Assembly (NCBI RefSeq): GCF_044904705.1
Contig: NZ_JADIKL010000003.1
Span: 310,001 to 374,000 of the forward strand
Reading direction: 5' to 3'
Length of the DNA: 64,000 bases
Origin: Rhodanobacter_A agri
GTDB taxonomy: Bacteria > Pseudomonadota > Gammaproteobacteria > Xanthomonadales > Rhodanobacteraceae
A program made the translations under genes and the position numbers. Of this stretch, positions 43,683-53,500 are shown piece by piece. Every line of letters begins with the position of its first letter. The stretch's first letter is position 1. The notes under the pieces are model-generated. The model was not told where the DNA came from, made no database searches, and worked only from the letters and a program-made list of their open reading frames with translations.

Positions 43683-43717
43683 CGTCTGGACGGCCAGACG
43701 TCCAGACGTCCAGACGA
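43683..43717 (+). terminator. Hairpin and tandem CCAGACGT repeats after the TetR gene
   Basis: CGTCTGG (43683-43689) pairs with CCAGACG (43694-43700) around a 4-base loop, then CCAGACG recurs twice more in tandem (near 43702-43708 and 43710-43716). The structure lies just after the TetR stop and just before the ilv/leu promoter. No T-run follows, so termination is uncertain. Confidence 0.4.
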
Positions 43718-43722
43718 TGGAA

Positions 43723-43751
43723 TTCGCACTTCGGAAAAATTCTCATATAAA
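43723..43751 (+). promoter_or_regulatory. Candidate promoter P1 of the ilv/leu operon
   Basis: TTCGCA (43723-43728), a 17-bp spacer, and TATAAA (43746-43751) in an AT-rich patch. Transcription would start near 43758, giving a short 5' leader before the leader-peptide ATG at 43794. Confidence 0.55.
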
Positions 43752-43756
43752 AAGAG

Positions 43757-43786
43757 TTGACAGGCCCGCACGCTCTCCCTTAGGGT
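43757..43786 (+). promoter_or_regulatory. Candidate promoter P2 of the ilv/leu operon
   Basis: A perfect TTGACA (43757-43762) with weak TTAGGG or TAGGGT 17-18 bp downstream (43780-43786). The start would fall close to 43793, so the leader peptide would be translated from a leaderless or almost leaderless mRNA. P1 and P2 overlap and only one may be used. Confidence 0.5.
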
Positions 43787-43793
43787 CGACGAC

Positions 43794-43931
43794 ATGCCGC
43801 AGCGCAACAGCCACCGCCGCATTGCCGAAACGACCCGTCTAGCGACGGTCGCCGGCCTGCTGCAGCTTCGCGGCGCGCTTCTTCTTGCCCTTGTACTCGT
43901 ACTCCTTATTACCAACGGAGGTGCGGGCTGA
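43794..43931 (+). CDS. ilv/leu operon leader peptide, 45 aa
   Basis: ATG 43794 to TGA 43929-43931. The peptide starts MPQRNSHRRIAETTRLATVA and then has the control run LLLALVLVLLIT at residues 29-40 (43878-43913). Consecutive Leu, Val and Ile codons, with CTT, CTC and GTA prominent, occur just before the attenuator. It is translated only to sense charged tRNA-Leu, -Val and -Ile. When these run short the ribosome stalls in the run, leaving 43920-43927 free to form the antiterminator. A weak GGGTCGAC precedes the ATG. The gene is too short for ordinary ORF filters. Confidence 0.85.
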   Translation: MPQRNSHRRIAETTRLATVAGLLQLRGALLLALVLVLLITNGGAG

Positions 43932-43989
43932 GGGCATGTGTCCAGGTAGCTAGAAAACAAACCTGAAAACACCCAAAGAACCCCGCACC
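43920..43989 (+). promoter_or_regulatory. Antiterminator pairing of the ilv/leu attenuator
   Basis: GGTGCGGG (43920-43927), the last codons of the leader peptide, is exactly complementary to CCCGCACC (43982-43989). The second segment also forms the left arm of the terminator at 43979-44010, so the two structures exclude each other. A ribosome that reaches the stop codon at 43929 covers the first segment and allows the terminator. Confidence 0.8.
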
Positions 43990-44010
43990 AGAAATGGCGC
44001 GGGGTTTTTT
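43979..44010 (+). terminator. Rho-independent terminator (attenuator) before leuA
   Basis: AACCCCGC (43979-43986) pairs perfectly with GCGGGGTT (43999-44006), with two further C-G pairs inside, and is followed by a T-run ending at 44010. It lies between the leader-peptide stop and leuA, as expected for transcription attenuation. Confidence 0.9.
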
Positions 44011-44048
44011 GTTGCCCTCGGCACCGCATTCCCACAGCGGAGCCAGCG

Positions 44049-45638
<1,590 letters not shown>

Positions 45639-45652
45639 CCACGGAAACCTCC

Positions 45653-46657
45653 ATGAGCCACACACCTTTCATCTGGCACAACGGACGCATCAAGCCCTGG
45701 GCCGAAGCCGGCGTCCACGTCAGCGCGCACGCCTTGCATTACGGTTCCTCGGTGTTCGAGGGCGAGCGCGTGTATGCCACGCCGAACGGCCCTGCCTATT
45801 TCCGCCTCGCCGACCACACGCGGCGCCTGTTCGAGTCGGCCAAGGTCTACGAGATCGAGATCGGCTACAGCGAGGCCGAGATCGATGCCGCCTGCCATGA
45901 GCTGATCCGCGCCAACGGCATGAAATCCGCTTACGTGCGCCCCATCGTGTTCCGCGGCGCCGGCGGCCTGGGCGTGCTGCCCAGGACCGGTTCGCCGGTG
46001 GACGTGGCGATCATGGCGCTGGAATGGGGCGCGTACCTGGGCGACGCCGCCGAGCGTGGCGCCGACGTCTGCGTGTCCTCGTGGAACCGCCCCGCGCCGA
46101 ACACTCTCCCCAGCTGGGCCAAGGCCGGCGGCAACTACCTGTCCAGCCAGTTGATCGGCCTGGAGGCGCGCCGCGGCGGCTACGACGAGGGTATCGCGCT
46201 GGGCCACAACGGCTTGCTCAGCGAAGGCGCCGGCGAAAACCTGTTCCTGGTGAAGCGCGGCAAGCTGCTCACCCCGCCGTCCAGCGCCGGCATCCTCGCC
46301 GGCATCACTCGCGACAGCGTGATCACGCTGGCCGCCGAACTGGGCATCGCGGTGGAAGAGCGCGACCTGCCGCGCGAGGCCCTGTACACGGCGGACGAGA
46401 TGTTCATGACCGGCACCGCCGCCGAGATCACCCCGGTGCGCTCGGTGGACCGCAAGCCGGTGGGCAGCGGCACGCCCGGCCCGGTGACGCGCGCGCTGCG
46501 CGACGCCTTCTTCGGCCTGTTCGACGGCCGCACCGAAGACAAGTGGGATTGGTTGAGCTTTACCAATGCGGCCATCCCTGACCGCGAAAGCCCAACAGCG
46601 GCCATCCATGGCCGCACTCCTCAACAGCAGCCCGCTCCTATGGAAGTCATGGCATGA
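45653..46657 (+). CDS. ilvE: Branched-chain amino-acid aminotransferase with repeat-derived C-terminal tail
   Basis: Last step of Ile, Val and Leu synthesis: PLP-dependent transamination of the 2-oxo acids with glutamate. 334 residues, class IV fold. HALHYGSSVFEG near 26 is the N-terminal signature. SSWNRPAPNTLPSWAKAGGNY near 142-162 holds the PLP lysine (K in AKAGGNY), EGAGENLF near 190 and MTGTAAEITPV near 254 complete the site. The normal enzyme ends near DWLSF; the last 28 or so residues (TNAAIPDRESPTAAIHG...) are encoded by a palindromic repeat at 46568-46615. The stop overlaps leuC by ATGA, so leuC translation is coupled to this tail. Confidence 0.95.
   Translation: MSHTPFIWHNGRIKPWAEAGVHVSAHALHYGSSVFEGERVYATPNGPAYFRLADHTRRLFESAKVYEIEIGYSEAEIDAACHELIRANGMKSAYVRPIVFRGAGGLGVLPRTGSPVDVAIMALEWGAYLGDAAERGADVCVSSWNRPAPNTLPSWAKAGGNYLSSQLIGLEARRGGYDEGIALGHNGLLSEGAGENLFLVKRGKLLTPPSSAGILAGITRDSVITLAAELGIAVEERDLPREALYTADEMFMTGTAAEITPVRSVDRKPVGSGTPGPVTRALRDAFFGLFDGRTEDKWDWLSFTNAAIPDRESPTAAIHGRTPQQQPAPMEVMA
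46568..46615 (+). repeat. Palindromic repeat within the end of ilvE
   Basis: GCGGCCATCCCTGACCGC (46568-46585) and GCGGCCATCCATGGCCGC (46598-46615) are two related units; the second has perfect arms GCGGCCAT/ATGGCCGC. Similar short units occur between genes in Xanthomonadales genomes (from memory). Here they are translated as the tail of IlvE. Confidence 0.75.
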
Positions 46658-48066
46658 GCGCAAAGACCTTGTTCGAAAAGATCTGGGACGCGCACGTCGT
46701 CGCGCCCGAAAGCGCCGCCACGCCGGCGATCCTGTACATCGACCTGCACCTGGTGCACGAAGTCACCTCGCCGCAGGCCTTCGACGAGTTGCGCGCGCGC
46801 GGCCTGAAGCTGCGCCGCCCGGACCGCACGCTGGCCACGCTGGACCACTCCACGCCCACCTTGCCGGCGAACGCCGACGGCACGCGTCCGTATGCGAACG
46901 CCGAAGCGCAGGCGCAGGTGGCGCAGCTGGAGAAAAATTGCGGCGAGTTCGGCGTCGAGCTGCACGGTTGGGACAGCAGCGAGCGCGGCATCGTGCACGT
47001 GATCGGCCCGGAGCTGGGCGCGACGCAGCCGGGCAACACCATCGTCTGCGGCGACAGCCACACCTCCACCCACGGTGCATTTGGAGCGTTGGCCTTCGGC
47101 ATCGGCACCACCGAAGTGGGCCACGTGATGGCCACGCAGTGCCTGCTGCAGCGCAAGCCGAAGACGCTGGCGATCCACGTCGACGGCGAACTGCCGGCCG
47201 GCGTGGGCGCGAAGGACCTGATCCTGCACATCATCGGCACGATCGGCGTGGACGGCGGCACCGGCCACGTCATCGAATACCGCGGCGCGGCCATCGAGAA
47301 GCTGTCGATGGAAGAGCGCATGACGGTGTGCAACATGTCGATCGAAGCCGGCGCGCGCGCCGGCCTGATCGCGCCGGACGAAACGACGTTCGCGTGGCTG
47401 AAAGGCCGCCCGCGCGTGCCGCAGGGCGAAGCGTGGGATCGTGCGGTGGCGCACTGGCGCACATTGCATACCGAAGCGGGCGCGCAGTACGACCGCGAAG
47501 TCCGCATCGATGCCGGTGCGGTGAAGCCCACCGTCACCTACGGTACGCATCCCGGCATGGCGATCGCGATGGACGCCCCGGTGCCCGCCGCGCGCAATGC
47601 GATGGAGCAGCGCGCGCTGGACTACATGCACAGCCGCGCCGGCCAGCCCATGCAAGGCACCAAGGTAGACGTAGTGTTCGTGGGCAGCTGCACCAACTCG
47701 CGCCTGTCCGACCTGCGCGAAGCCGCGCAGGTGCTGCGCGGCCGCCGCGTCGCCAGCGGCGTGCGCATGCTGGTGGTGCCCGGCTCCGAAGCGGTGCGCC
47801 GCGACGCCGAGTCAGAAGGCCTGCACGAAGTGTTCCGCGCCGCCGGCGCCGAGTGGCGCGTGCCCGGCTGCTCGATGTGCATCGCGATGAACGGCGACCT
47901 GGCACAGCCGGGCCAGCTGGTCGTCTCCACCTCCAACCGCAACTTCGAGGGTCGCCAGGGCAAGGGCGCGCGCACCGTGCTGGCCAGCCCGGCCACCGCC
48001 GCGGCCTCCGCCGTCGCCGGTGCCATCGCCGATCCGCGCGCGTACCTGACGGAGGTGGCCGCATGA
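46654..48066 (+). CDS. leuC: 3-isopropylmalate dehydratase large subunit
   Basis: Aconitase-family enzyme that isomerises 2- to 3-isopropylmalate with LeuD. 470 residues. GDSHTSTHGAFGALAFGIGT near 130-150 is the family signature. The three [4Fe-4S] cysteines are seen in VGSCTNSR near 347 and PGCSMC near 407-412. DHSTPTLP near 64 (usually DHxxxT) is present. Start overlaps ilvE by ATGA. It is followed by a 178-bp gap containing an inverted repeat element before leuD. Confidence 0.96.
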   Translation: MSAKTLFEKIWDAHVVAPESAATPAILYIDLHLVHEVTSPQAFDELRARGLKLRRPDRTLATLDHSTPTLPANADGTRPYANAEAQAQVAQLEKNCGEFGVELHGWDSSERGIVHVIGPELGATQPGNTIVCGDSHTSTHGAFGALAFGIGTTEVGHVMATQCLLQRKPKTLAIHVDGELPAGVGAKDLILHIIGTIGVDGGTGHVIEYRGAAIEKLSMEERMTVCNMSIEAGARAGLIAPDETTFAWLKGRPRVPQGEAWDRAVAHWRTLHTEAGAQYDREVRIDAGAVKPTVTYGTHPGMAIAMDAPVPAARNAMEQRALDYMHSRAGQPMQGTKVDVVFVGSCTNSRLSDLREAAQVLRGRRVASGVRMLVVPGSEAVRRDAESEGLHEVFRAAGAEWRVPGCSMCIAMNGDLAQPGQLVVSTSNRNFEGRQGKGARTVLASPATAAASAVAGAIADPRAYLTEVAA

Positions 48067-48080
48067 ACGCGCTGGTTTTT

Positions 48081-48215
48081 CTCCCTCTCCCCTGCGGGGA
48101 GAGGGTTGGGGTGAGGGGGCGCTCTTGCGATGCCCTCGCATCGGAGCGCGCTTCGATGCACATCACCGCGAGCACCCGCCCCTCACCTCAATCCTCTCCC
48201 CAAAGGGGAGAGGAG
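48081..48215. repeat. Paired palindromic (REP/BIME-like) element between leuC and leuD
   Basis: Two inverted copies of one unit: CTCTCCCCTGCGGGGAGAGG with GTTGGGGTGAGGGG (about 48085-48118) and the mirror CCCCTCACCTCAATCC with CTCTCCCCAAAGGGGAGAGG (about 48179-48213). Each unit is a hairpin, and the two can also pair with each other. This element type is abundant in Xanthomonadales intergenic regions (from memory). It can affect leuC 3'-end stability or leuD expression. Confidence 0.85.
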
Positions 48216-48244
48216 GCGAACGCAACCAGCGAGGAATTTCATTA

Positions 48245-48826
48245 ATGCGCCCCGTCACCCGCATCCATTCGCGCACCGCCGTGCTGCCGGACGAGAACAT
48301 CGATACCGACCGCATCATCCCGGCGCGCTTCCTCACCACCACCACCCGCGAAGGCCTGGGCAAGCTCTGCTTCAACGACTGGCGTTACCTGCCCGACGGC
48401 AGCGACAACCCGGCTTTCCCGCTCAACCAGCCGGCGGCGAAGGGCTGCGCCATCGTGGTGGCCGGCCGCAACTTCGGTTGCGGTTCCTCGCGCGAGCATG
48501 CGCCGTGGGCGCTGCTGGACTACGGCGTCCGTGCGGTGCTGTGCAGCGAGATCGCCGACATCTTCCGCAACAACGCGCTGAAGAACGGCCTGCTTGCCAT
48601 CGTGATCTCCGCCGCCGAGCACCGCTGGCTGCTGGCGCATCCGGGCGTCGAACTGACCATCGACGTGCAAGGCCAGTACATCGCGCTGCCCGACGGCGGC
48701 CGCATCGGCTTCGAGCTGGAACCGTTCGCGCGCCACTGCCTGCTGCACGGCGTCGACCAGCTGGGTTTCCTGCTCCAGCACAGCGACGCGATCACCCACT
48801 ACGAACACCAGGAGAAGGCTGCATGA
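48245..48826 (+). CDS. leuD: 3-isopropylmalate dehydratase small subunit
   Basis: Swivel-domain subunit that completes isopropylmalate isomerase with LeuC. 193 residues. LPDENIDTDRIIPARFL near 14-30 and VAGRNFGCGSSREHAPWAL near 74-92 are the diagnostic motifs. The frame is open upstream through the repeat element, but ATG 48245 (MRPVTRIHS) matches the family start. GAGGAATTTC lies ahead as the ribosome site. The stop overlaps leuB by ATGA. Confidence 0.96.
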   Translation: MRPVTRIHSRTAVLPDENIDTDRIIPARFLTTTTREGLGKLCFNDWRYLPDGSDNPAFPLNQPAAKGCAIVVAGRNFGCGSSREHAPWALLDYGVRAVLCSEIADIFRNNALKNGLLAIVISAAEHRWLLAHPGVELTIDVQGQYIALPDGGRIGFELEPFARHCLLHGVDQLGFLLQHSDAITHYEHQEKAA

Positions 48827-49920
48827 AGGCACGCATCGTCACCCTGCCCGGCGACGGCGTCGGCCCCGAGGTCACTGCGGCGGCGGTTGCCGTGCTGCAA
48901 GCGGTGGCCACCCACTACGAACACGCGTTCTCGTTCGACGAGCACCTGGCCGGCGGCGCCGCGATCGACGCCACCGGCGAGCCGCTGACCGCCGCGACGC
49001 TGACCGCGTGCCAGGCCGCCGACGCGGTGCTGCTGGGCGCGGTGGGCGGCCCGAAGTGGTCCGACCCGAACGCGAAGGTGCGCCCCGAGCAAGGCCTGCT
49101 GGCCCTGCGCGCCGGTCTGGGCGTCTACGCCAACCTGCGCCCGCTGACCGTGCATCCCGCGCTGGCCGCGCTGTCGCCGCTGAAGGACGAGAAGCTGAAG
49201 GACGTCGACGTGCTGTTCGTGCGCGAACTGACCGGCGGCGCCTACTTCGGCGCCAAGACCAAGGGTGCCGACTACGCCACCGACGAGTGCAAGTACACCG
49301 AGGCCGAGATCGAGCGGGTCACCCGCCGCGCCTTCGAGCTGGCGCGCGGCCGCCGCCGCCACGTCACCTCGGTGGACAAAGCCAACGTGCTGGAGACCTC
49401 GCGGCTGTGGCGCCGCACCGTCACGCGCGTGGCTGCCGACTACCCCGACGTCACGCTGGAGCACCAGCTGGTCGACTCGATGGCGATGCTGCTGCTGACC
49501 CGACCCGGCAGCTACGACGTGGTGGTCACCGAGAACCTGTTCGGCGACATCCTCACCGACGAGGCCGCCGCGTTGGCCGGCTCGCTGGGCTTGCTGCCTT
49601 CGGCGTCCATCGGCGAGGGCCGCACCGGACTGTACGAACCCATCCACGGTTCGGCGCCCGACATCGCCGGCAAGGGCATCGCCAATCCGATCGGCACCAT
49701 CCTCTCCGCCGCGCTGCTGCTGCGCCACTCGCTGCAGCTGGAGGCCGAGGCGCAGGCGGTGGAAGCCGCCGTCGACCACGTGTTGCAGCATGGTCCGCGC
49801 AGCCGCGACATCGGCGGCAGCGCCAGCACCGCCGAGGTGCGCGATGCCGTGCTGGCGGCGCTGGAAGAACACGCCGGCACCGAGCGCGCCTTCTTCAGCG
49901 GAGCACGCTCATGCGGCTGA
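48823..49920 (+). CDS. leuB: 3-isopropylmalate dehydrogenase
   Basis: NAD-dependent oxidative decarboxylation of 3-isopropylmalate to 2-oxoisocaproate. 365 residues. LPGDGVGPEV near 7 is the family start. VRELTGGAYFG near 139, SVDKANVLETSRLWR near 187 and the signature NLFGDILTDEAAALAGSLGLLPSASI near 240-265 (substrate Asp and metal site) are intact. YEPIHGSAPDIAGKGIANP near 272 gives the NAD-binding loop. ATGA overlap with leuD. A 235-bp gap with an inverted repeat element separates it from ilvC. Confidence 0.96.
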   Translation: MKARIVTLPGDGVGPEVTAAAVAVLQAVATHYEHAFSFDEHLAGGAAIDATGEPLTAATLTACQAADAVLLGAVGGPKWSDPNAKVRPEQGLLALRAGLGVYANLRPLTVHPALAALSPLKDEKLKDVDVLFVRELTGGAYFGAKTKGADYATDECKYTEAEIERVTRRAFELARGRRRHVTSVDKANVLETSRLWRRTVTRVAADYPDVTLEHQLVDSMAMLLLTRPGSYDVVVTENLFGDILTDEAAALAGSLGLLPSASIGEGRTGLYEPIHGSAPDIAGKGIANPIGTILSAALLLRHSLQLEAEAQAVEAAVDHVLQHGPRSRDIGGSASTAEVRDAVLAALEEHAGTERAFFSGARSCG

Positions 49921-49973
49921 GCACTCGCCCGCGCATTTACGGCGAAGGCGATCGCGCCTTCGCCACCTTTGCC

Positions 49974-50076
49974 CTCCCCTGCGCGCCGCCTGCGGCGCCG
50001 CCGGCGACGACCGCCCTCTCCCCGGCGTGCTTCCGTCGCAACCCCCTGTCAGGCGCCTCGACGCGCGCAGGGGAGG
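49974..50076. repeat. Inverted-repeat-bounded element between leuB and ilvC
   Basis: CTCCCCTGCGCGC (49974-49986) and its exact complement GCGCGCAGGGGAG (50064-50076) bound about 100 bp of GC-rich sequence that contains smaller palindromes (cgccgcctgcggcg). It resembles the CTCCCCT class of repeat seen after leuC, but with longer arms. It is non-coding; the frame running through it lacks a ribosome site. Confidence 0.7.
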
Positions 50077-50155
50077 CAACCACCACCCGTCGCGCACCCG
50101 CGCCCGTCACTACCGCCCACCGCATCCACGTCACCGTCAACGAAGGAGTCACCGC

Positions 50156-51175
50156 ATGAGCAGCAGCACCACCAACGACACGCTGGCCACGGCCCGCATC
50201 GCCGTCCTCGGCTTCGGCAGCCAGGGCCGCGCCCACGCCCTCAACCTGCGCGACTCCGGCCTCGATGTCGTGGTCGGCCTGCGCAAGGGCGGCCCCTCGT
50301 GGGAGAAGGCACGCGCCGAAGGCTTCGCCGTGGCCGAGCCGGGCGAGGCGGTGAAGGGCGCCGACCTGGTTGCCGTGCTCACCCCCGACATGGTGCAGCC
50401 CAAGCTCTACACCGAGAGCATCGAGCCAAACATCAAGCCCGGCGCCGCCCTGCTGTTCGCGCACGGCTTCAACGTGCACTTCCAGCAGATCGATCCGCGC
50501 AAAGACATCGACGTGATCCTGGTGGCGCCGAAGGGCCCGGGCGCACTGGTGCGCACCGAATACGAACGCGGCCGCGGCGTGCCGTGCATCTGGGCGGTGC
50601 ACCAGGACGTGTCCGGCCAGGCCGAGGCGAAGGCCCACGCGTATGCCGACGGCATCGGCGGCGGCCGCGCCATGCTGATCAAGACCGACTTCAAGGAAGA
50701 GACCGAGACGGATCTGTTCGGCGAACAAGCCGTGCTGTGCGGCGGCGCCAGCTCGCTGGTGCAGGCCGGTTTCGAAACCCTGGTCGAGGCCGGCTACCAG
50801 CCGGAGATCGCCTACTACGAAGTGCTGCACGAGCTGAAGCTGATCGTCGACCTGTTCTACGAGGGTGGCATCACCAAGATGCTGGAGTTCGTCTCCGAGA
50901 CCGCGCAGTACGGCGACTACGTCAGCGGCCCGCGCGTGATCGACGCCGGCGTGAAGCAGCGCATGCAAGGCGTGCTGAAGGACATCCAGGACGGCACCTT
51001 CGCGCGCAACTGGATCGCCGAGTACAACGCCGGCCTGCCGAACTACAAGAAGTTCAAGCAGGCCGACCTGGAGCACCCGGTCGAGCAGGTGGGCAAGAAG
51101 CTGCGCGCCCGCATGCCCTGGCTGCAGGCCCATGCGCCGAAGCCCGCCGCCGAACCGCTGAAGAAGGTCGGCTGA
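50156..51175 (+). CDS. ilvC: Ketol-acid reductoisomerase, class I
   Basis: Second common step of Ile/Val synthesis: Mg-dependent alkyl shift and NAD(P)H reduction of acetohydroxy acids. 339 residues, class I (short) form. GFGSQGRAHALNLRDSG near 19-35 is the nucleotide loop. TPDMVQ near 78, FAHGFNVHF near 102, and the metal residues in TDLFGEQAVLCGG near 182 and YYEVLHELKLIVDL near 219 are intact. AAGGAG lies seven bases before ATG 50156. A second ribosome-binding context after the repeat may allow expression separate from the leu genes. Confidence 0.96.
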   Translation: MSSSTTNDTLATARIAVLGFGSQGRAHALNLRDSGLDVVVGLRKGGPSWEKARAEGFAVAEPGEAVKGADLVAVLTPDMVQPKLYTESIEPNIKPGAALLFAHGFNVHFQQIDPRKDIDVILVAPKGPGALVRTEYERGRGVPCIWAVHQDVSGQAEAKAHAYADGIGGGRAMLIKTDFKEETETDLFGEQAVLCGGASSLVQAGFETLVEAGYQPEIAYYEVLHELKLIVDLFYEGGITKMLEFVSETAQYGDYVSGPRVIDAGVKQRMQGVLKDIQDGTFARNWIAEYNAGLPNYKKFKQADLEHPVEQVGKKLRARMPWLQAHAPKPAAEPLKKVG

Positions 51176-51248
51176 GGCCGACACCGGGCCGCGCGCGACG
51201 CATCGCGCGGCCCGTTCCACCACGCACGAAAGCAGAACGAGGTACGCC

Positions 51249-51590
51249 ATGAAACGCTTCCATATCGCCCTGGCCGTCGCCGACCTGGACGCCTCCATCG
51301 CCGACTACAGCAAGCGCCTGGGCCAGCCGCCGCAAGCCCTGGTCTATGGCATCTACGCCATGTGGCGCACCGACAGCCTCAACTTCTCGATCCGCCAGCA
51401 ACCCGAAAAAGCCGGCCAGATCTGCCAGCTCGGCTTCGAAGACGACGCCGTGCAGGGTTTCACCAGCAGCACCGACGTGAACGGCATCGCGTGGGAACGC
51501 TTCTCCACGCTGGAGCAGGACCTGCAGATCATCGCCACCTTCGGCGTGCCGGTGCACCCGGCGGTCGAGCGCGACCTGATCCGCAATTGA
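51249..51590 (+). CDS. Small VOC/glyoxalase-fold protein inside the ilv operon
   Basis: A 113-residue protein with one or two beta-alpha-beta-beta-beta units of the vicinal-oxygen-chelate fold: HIALAVADLDASIADYSKRLG near 5-25 is the typical start of a glyoxalase/bleomycin-resistance domain. A metal triad cannot be confirmed; the second half is poorly matched. It sits between ilvC and the AHAS gene, with its stop overlapping ATG 51590 (TGATG). Regular placement in a biosynthetic operon suggests an accessory role, such as handling a reactive 2-oxo or acetolactate side product. That is inference only. Confidence 0.8.
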   Translation: MKRFHIALAVADLDASIADYSKRLGQPPQALVYGIYAMWRTDSLNFSIRQQPEKAGQICQLGFEDDAVQGFTSSTDVNGIAWERFSTLEQDLQIIATFGVPVHPAVERDLIRN

Positions 51591-53491
51591 TGCCCGCCCT
51601 ACTCCCCACCCAGGAATCCATCGTGACCGCCACCACGCAGAGCGCCCACGCGCCTACCGCCTCCCAGCTGCATCCGCTCGCCGGCCACGCCATGACCGGC
51701 GCCGAGGCGATCGTGCAGGTACTGGCCGACGAAGGCACCGGCGTGCTGTTCGGCTATTCCGGCGGCGCGATCCTGCCGGTGTACGACGCCGTGTTCCGCT
51801 ACAACGCCGACCACGCGTCGGCCGACGGCCGCGAACCGATGCCGCTGATCGTGCCCGCCAACGAGCAGGGTGCGGGCTTCATGGCCGCGGGCTACGCGCG
51901 CGCCTCGGGCAAGGTGGGCGTGGCCATCGTCACCTCCGGCCCCGGTGCCACCAACATGGTGACGCCGGTGCGCGACGCGATGGCCGATTCGATTCCGCTG
52001 GTGGCGATCTGCGGCCAGGTGCCCACCTCGTCGCTGGGCAGCGATGCGTTCCAGGAGGCGCCGGTCAGCAACATCATGGGCGCCTGCGCCAAGCACGTGT
52101 TCCTGGTCACCGACGTCGCGCAGCTGGAAGCCACGCTGCGCACCGCGTTCGAGATCGCCCGCAGCGGCCGGCCCGGCCCGGTGGTGGTGGACGTGCCGAA
52201 GGACGTGCAGAACGCCACGCTGCGTTTCGACGGCGGCTGCCGCCTGAGCATCCCCGGCTACCGCGCGCGCCTGCGCGCGGTGGAGGAGTCCCGGCTGGAC
52301 GACGAGGCCTGCGCCGCGTTCTTCGCCGCGCTGATGCAGGCGAAGCGCCCGCTGATCTATGCCGGCGGCGGCGTGATCGCGGCGGAGGCGGCGGTGGCGC
52401 TGCGCGTGTTCGCCGACGCGTTCGGCCTGCCGGTCACCACCACCTTGATGGGCCTGGGCGCGTTCGACAGCACCGAGCCGCTGGCGCTGCACATGCTGGG
52501 CATGCACGGCACCGCCTACGCGAACTACGCGGTGGAGGATTGCGATTTCGTGTTCGCGCTGGGCGCACGCTTCGACGACCGCGTGGCCGGCGTGCCCGCG
52601 AAGTTCGCGCCGCGCGCGAAATTCATCGCGCAGGTCGATATCGATCCCGCCGAGATCGGCAAGGTGAAACCGGTGGACTGGCAGCATGTGGGCCCGCTGC
52701 GCTCCGCGCTGGAACGGCTGACCCGCTACGGCCAGAGCCGCGGCATCCGTCCCGCGCTGGACGACTGGCACGCCCACGTCGCCGCGCTGAAGCAGCAGCA
52801 TGCGATGGGCTACGACCGCGCGAATGCGCTGATCCAGCCGCAGGCGGTGATCGAGGCGATCAACCATCACGCCAAGGGCCGCGCCATCGTCAGTACCGGC
52901 GTGGGCCAGCACCAGATGTGGGCCGCACAGTACTTCGACTTTCGCGCGCCGCGGCAATGGCTCACCTCCGGCTCGATGGGCACGATGGGTTTCGGCCTGC
53001 CTGCGGCGGTCGGCGCGCAGTTCGCGCGGCCCGACGCGCTGGTGATCGACATCGACGGCGATGCCAGCATCCGCATGAACCTCGGCGAGCTGGAGACCGT
53101 CACCACCTACGGCTTGCCGCTGAAGGTCGTCGTGCTCAACAACAGCGGCGACGGCATGGTGCGGCAGTGGCAGAAGCTGTACTTCGGCCGGCGCTTCGCC
53201 GCCTCGGACAAGAGCCTGCACAAGAAGGACTTCGTACTCGCCGCGCAGGCCGACGGCTTCGGCTGGGCGCGCCGGCTGGCGGACAAGGCGCAGCTGGAAT
53301 CCACCATCGCCGACTTCCTCGCCTTCGATGGCCCGGCCTTCCTGGAAGTGATGATCGATCCCGATGCCGGCGTCTATCCGATGGTGGGGCCAGGCGCCAC
53401 CTATGCCCAGATGATCACCGGAGATTTCATTCCGTCGCGCAGCACGGGTTCCGTCGAAACAAACGAGATTCCTTCTACATCGATGTTCTGA
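51590..53491 (+). CDS. ilvB: Acetolactate synthase (AHAS) large, catalytic subunit
   Basis: ThDP- and FAD-dependent condensation of pyruvate with pyruvate or 2-oxobutyrate. 633 residues from ATG 51590; GTG 51623 with AGGAA eight bases ahead is an equally credible start and gives 622. FGYSGGAILPVYD near 54 and NEQGAGFMAAGYARASGKVG near 86-105 hold the ThDP Glu; the residue before it is Asn where most AHAS have His. TSGPGATN near 113 and SDAFQEAP near 148 are normal. GDASIRMNLGELETVTTYGL near 488-507 is the ThDP diphosphate motif. Often called ilvG in Xanthomonads. A repeat element lies between it and the small-subunit gene. Confidence 0.94.
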   Translation: MPALLPTQESIVTATTQSAHAPTASQLHPLAGHAMTGAEAIVQVLADEGTGVLFGYSGGAILPVYDAVFRYNADHASADGREPMPLIVPANEQGAGFMAAGYARASGKVGVAIVTSGPGATNMVTPVRDAMADSIPLVAICGQVPTSSLGSDAFQEAPVSNIMGACAKHVFLVTDVAQLEATLRTAFEIARSGRPGPVVVDVPKDVQNATLRFDGGCRLSIPGYRARLRAVEESRLDDEACAAFFAALMQAKRPLIYAGGGVIAAEAAVALRVFADAFGLPVTTTLMGLGAFDSTEPLALHMLGMHGTAYANYAVEDCDFVFALGARFDDRVAGVPAKFAPRAKFIAQVDIDPAEIGKVKPVDWQHVGPLRSALERLTRYGQSRGIRPALDDWHAHVAALKQQHAMGYDRANALIQPQAVIEAINHHAKGRAIVSTGVGQHQMWAAQYFDFRAPRQWLTSGSMGTMGFGLPAAVGAQFARPDALVIDIDGDASIRMNLGELETVTTYGLPLKVVVLNNSGDGMVRQWQKLYFGRRFAASDKSLHKKDFVLAAQADGFGWARRLADKAQLESTIADFLAFDGPAFLEVMIDPDAGVYPMVGPGATYAQMITGDFIPSRSTGSVETNEIPSTSMF

Positions 53492-53500
53492 GCTTCATCC

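Noticed and set aside
43694..43717. Tandem CCAGACGT units as a CRISPR-like array
   Set aside because: Only three 8-bp units with no spacers; it is a short tandem repeat attached to a hairpin.
48063..48245. A short frame starting MNALVFLPLPCGERVGVRG after leuC
   Set aside because: It is the translation of the palindromic repeat; such frames are a common annotation artefact of this repeat class.
49910..50159. An 82-residue frame between leuB and ilvC
   Set aside because: It runs through an inverted-repeat element, lacks a ribosome site and has a biased Ala/Thr/Arg composition.
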